Below the pieces are notes generated by a model. The model was not told the origin of the DNA and made no database searches. It worked only from the letters and a program-made list of their open reading frames with translations. A program made the translations under genes and the position numbers. A DNA stretch of 64,000 nucleotides from Bacteroides acidifaciens (GTDB lineage: Bacteria > Bacteroidota > Bacteroidia > Bacteroidales > Bacteroidaceae), in NCBI RefSeq assembly GCF_903181435.1, contig NZ_CAEUHO010000001.1, positions 1,178,001 to 1,242,000 of the forward strand. The letters run 5' to 3'. Below, piece by piece: positions 63,314 through 64,000 of the stretch. Position 1 is the first letter of the stretch; every line of letters starts with the position of its first letter.

Positions 63314-63736
63314 ATGACGAATAATACTATAAAGCATCTAGGTATTGTGGAAAACATACAGGGTTCTCATCTGTCGGTGAGAATCGTCCAGACATCGGCT
63401 TGCGCGGCTTGTAGCGCAAAGGGGCACTGTACCTCGGCGGATAGTAAGGACAAAATCATAGATATAATTGATACTGCGGCTTCCTGGCAAGTGGGGGACA
63501 AAGTGATGGTAGTCGGCGAAATGTCGATGGGCATGATGGCAGTGGTATTGGCATTCGTACTTCCTTTCGTACTTCTGATATTTTCCCTATTCCTTTTTAT
63601 GGCGTTGATGGAGAATGAACTGTATGCGGCTCTTCTTTCTCTGGCCGTTCTCGTGCCTTATTATTTCATTTTGTGGCTCAATAAAACGCGACTGAAACAA
63701 AAATTTTCATTTACTATAAAACCAATAAATAACTAA
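63314..63736 (+). CDS. rseC: SoxR-reducing system RseC family protein
   Basis: A 140-residue inner-membrane protein. A small N-terminal domain carries four cysteines in C-A-A-C-S-A-K-G-H-C (redox or iron-sulfur site), followed by two hydrophobic helices (about 72-95 and 100-123) and a basic tail. RseC proteins are associated with the Rnf/Rsx electron-transfer complex. It is followed after 7 bases by rnfB, consistent with an rnf operon continuing to the right. Confidence 0.92.
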   Translation: MTNNTIKHLGIVENIQGSHLSVRIVQTSACAACSAKGHCTSADSKDKIIDIIDTAASWQVGDKVMVVGEMSMGMMAVVLAFVLPFVLLIFSLFLFMALMENELYAALLSLAVLVPYYFILWLNKTRLKQKFSFTIKPINN

Positions 63737-63743
63737 AAACATT

Positions 63744-64000
63744 ATGAATTTGATTCTGATTGCAGTGATTTCATTGGGAGCGATAGCGCTCGTGCTTGCC
63801 GCTATTCTTTATGTGGCTTCCAAGAAATTTGCCGTGTATGAAGACCCGCGGATTGCCCAGGTGGGGGAAGTTTTGCCCCAGGCCAATTGTGGTGGATGTG
63901 GCTACCCTGGTTGTAGCGGATTTGCCGACGCTTGTGTCAAAGCCGGCTCACTGGATGGCAAGTTCTGTCCCGTAGGCGGACAACCTGTCATGGCAAAGAT
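63744..64000 (+). CDS. rnfB: Rnf complex subunit RnfB, 3' end missing
   Basis: The first 85 residues are visible before the window ends. They comprise an N-terminal membrane helix (L-I-L-I-A-V-I-S-L-G-A-I-A-L-V-L-A) and then the four-cysteine Fe-S motif in A-N-C-G-G-C-G-Y-P-G-C-S-G-F-A plus the later Cys of F-C-P-V-G-G. This is the N-terminus of the ferredoxin-like RnfB subunit of the Na+/H+-translocating ferredoxin:NAD+ oxidoreductase complex. No premature stop is seen. Confidence 0.95.
   Translation, partial: MNLILIAVISLGAIALVLAAILYVASKKFAVYEDPRIAQVGEVLPQANCGGCGYPGCSGFADACVKAGSLDGKFCPVGGQPVMAK

Overview
This window is chromosomal DNA from a gut Bacteroides, most likely a member of the B. 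thetaiotaomicron/ovatus group. The evidence is Bacteroides-type promoters (TAnnTTTG at -7, TTG about 20 bases upstream), fimbrillin-family lipoproteins, BACON and BspA-type leucine-rich domains, a UpxY-controlled capsular polysaccharide (CPS) locus, DUF3078, DUF4248, BT4734-like, DUF3987 and 'smalltalk' genes, and an rseC-rnfB pair.

Layout. 1-5.2 kb: the 3' part of a POT-family peptide transporter, a GNAT acetyltransferase, a PadR regulator with a PspC/HAAS-like membrane protein and a clear operator, an MBL-fold hydrolase and a flavin reductase-like protein. 5.2-9.2 kb: an S9 peptidase lipoprotein, then an overlapping gene pair ending in a membrane-anchored Ser/Thr kinase. 9.2-14 kb: a three-gene surface operon read leftward (WG-repeat lipoprotein, PEGA-like/barrel-like protein, Fn3-BspA lipoprotein). 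14.1-15.7 kb: an IS4-family element inserted between the arms of a 33-bp inverted repeat. 15.7-21.2 kb: a leftward operon of two fimbrillin-type lipoproteins flanking a 1145-residue fimbrillin-LRR-BACON-M64 peptidase fusion. 21.3-28 kb: housekeeping genes (MATE exporter, yidC, pyrG, DUF3078).

28-56.6 kb is one rightward CPS locus. It contains UpxY, a decayed UpxZ remnant, a UDP-sugar 4,6-dehydratase, Wza, Wzc, UDP-Glc dehydrogenase, UDP-GlcA 4-epimerase, Wzx, an unrecognised toroid-like protein with QW-like motifs, nine glycosyltransferases, WecB, three acyltransferases, Wzy, a sugar reductase/epimerase, a WecA/WbpL-type initiating transferase and a WbuC cupin. Two acyltransferase genes are dead (42.9-43.5 kb and 51.5-51.95 kb), and each has an intact homologue nearby. 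The predicted precursors are UDP-GlcA, UDP-GalA, UDP-ManNAc and a 6-deoxy-HexNAc, which is probably the initiating sugar.

56.7-61.5 kb is a compact cassette: T7-lysozyme-like amidase, 35-residue smalltalk protein and HU-family protein (leftward); DUF4248 (rightward); DUF3987 helicase-like and BT4734 primase-like proteins (leftward); and two tiny rightward ORFs. It looks like a domesticated replication/lysis-type module beside the capsule locus. An AAA/PD-(D/E)XK protein, rseC and the start of rnfB close the window.

Three arrays of short palindromes repeat with an exact 22-bp period at gene 3' ends (9.2, 21.3 and 58.3 kb). Two share one core and the third has a different core. They are the clearest structure that ordinary gene annotation does not explain. 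All functional calls are from reading the sequence; no database search was run.
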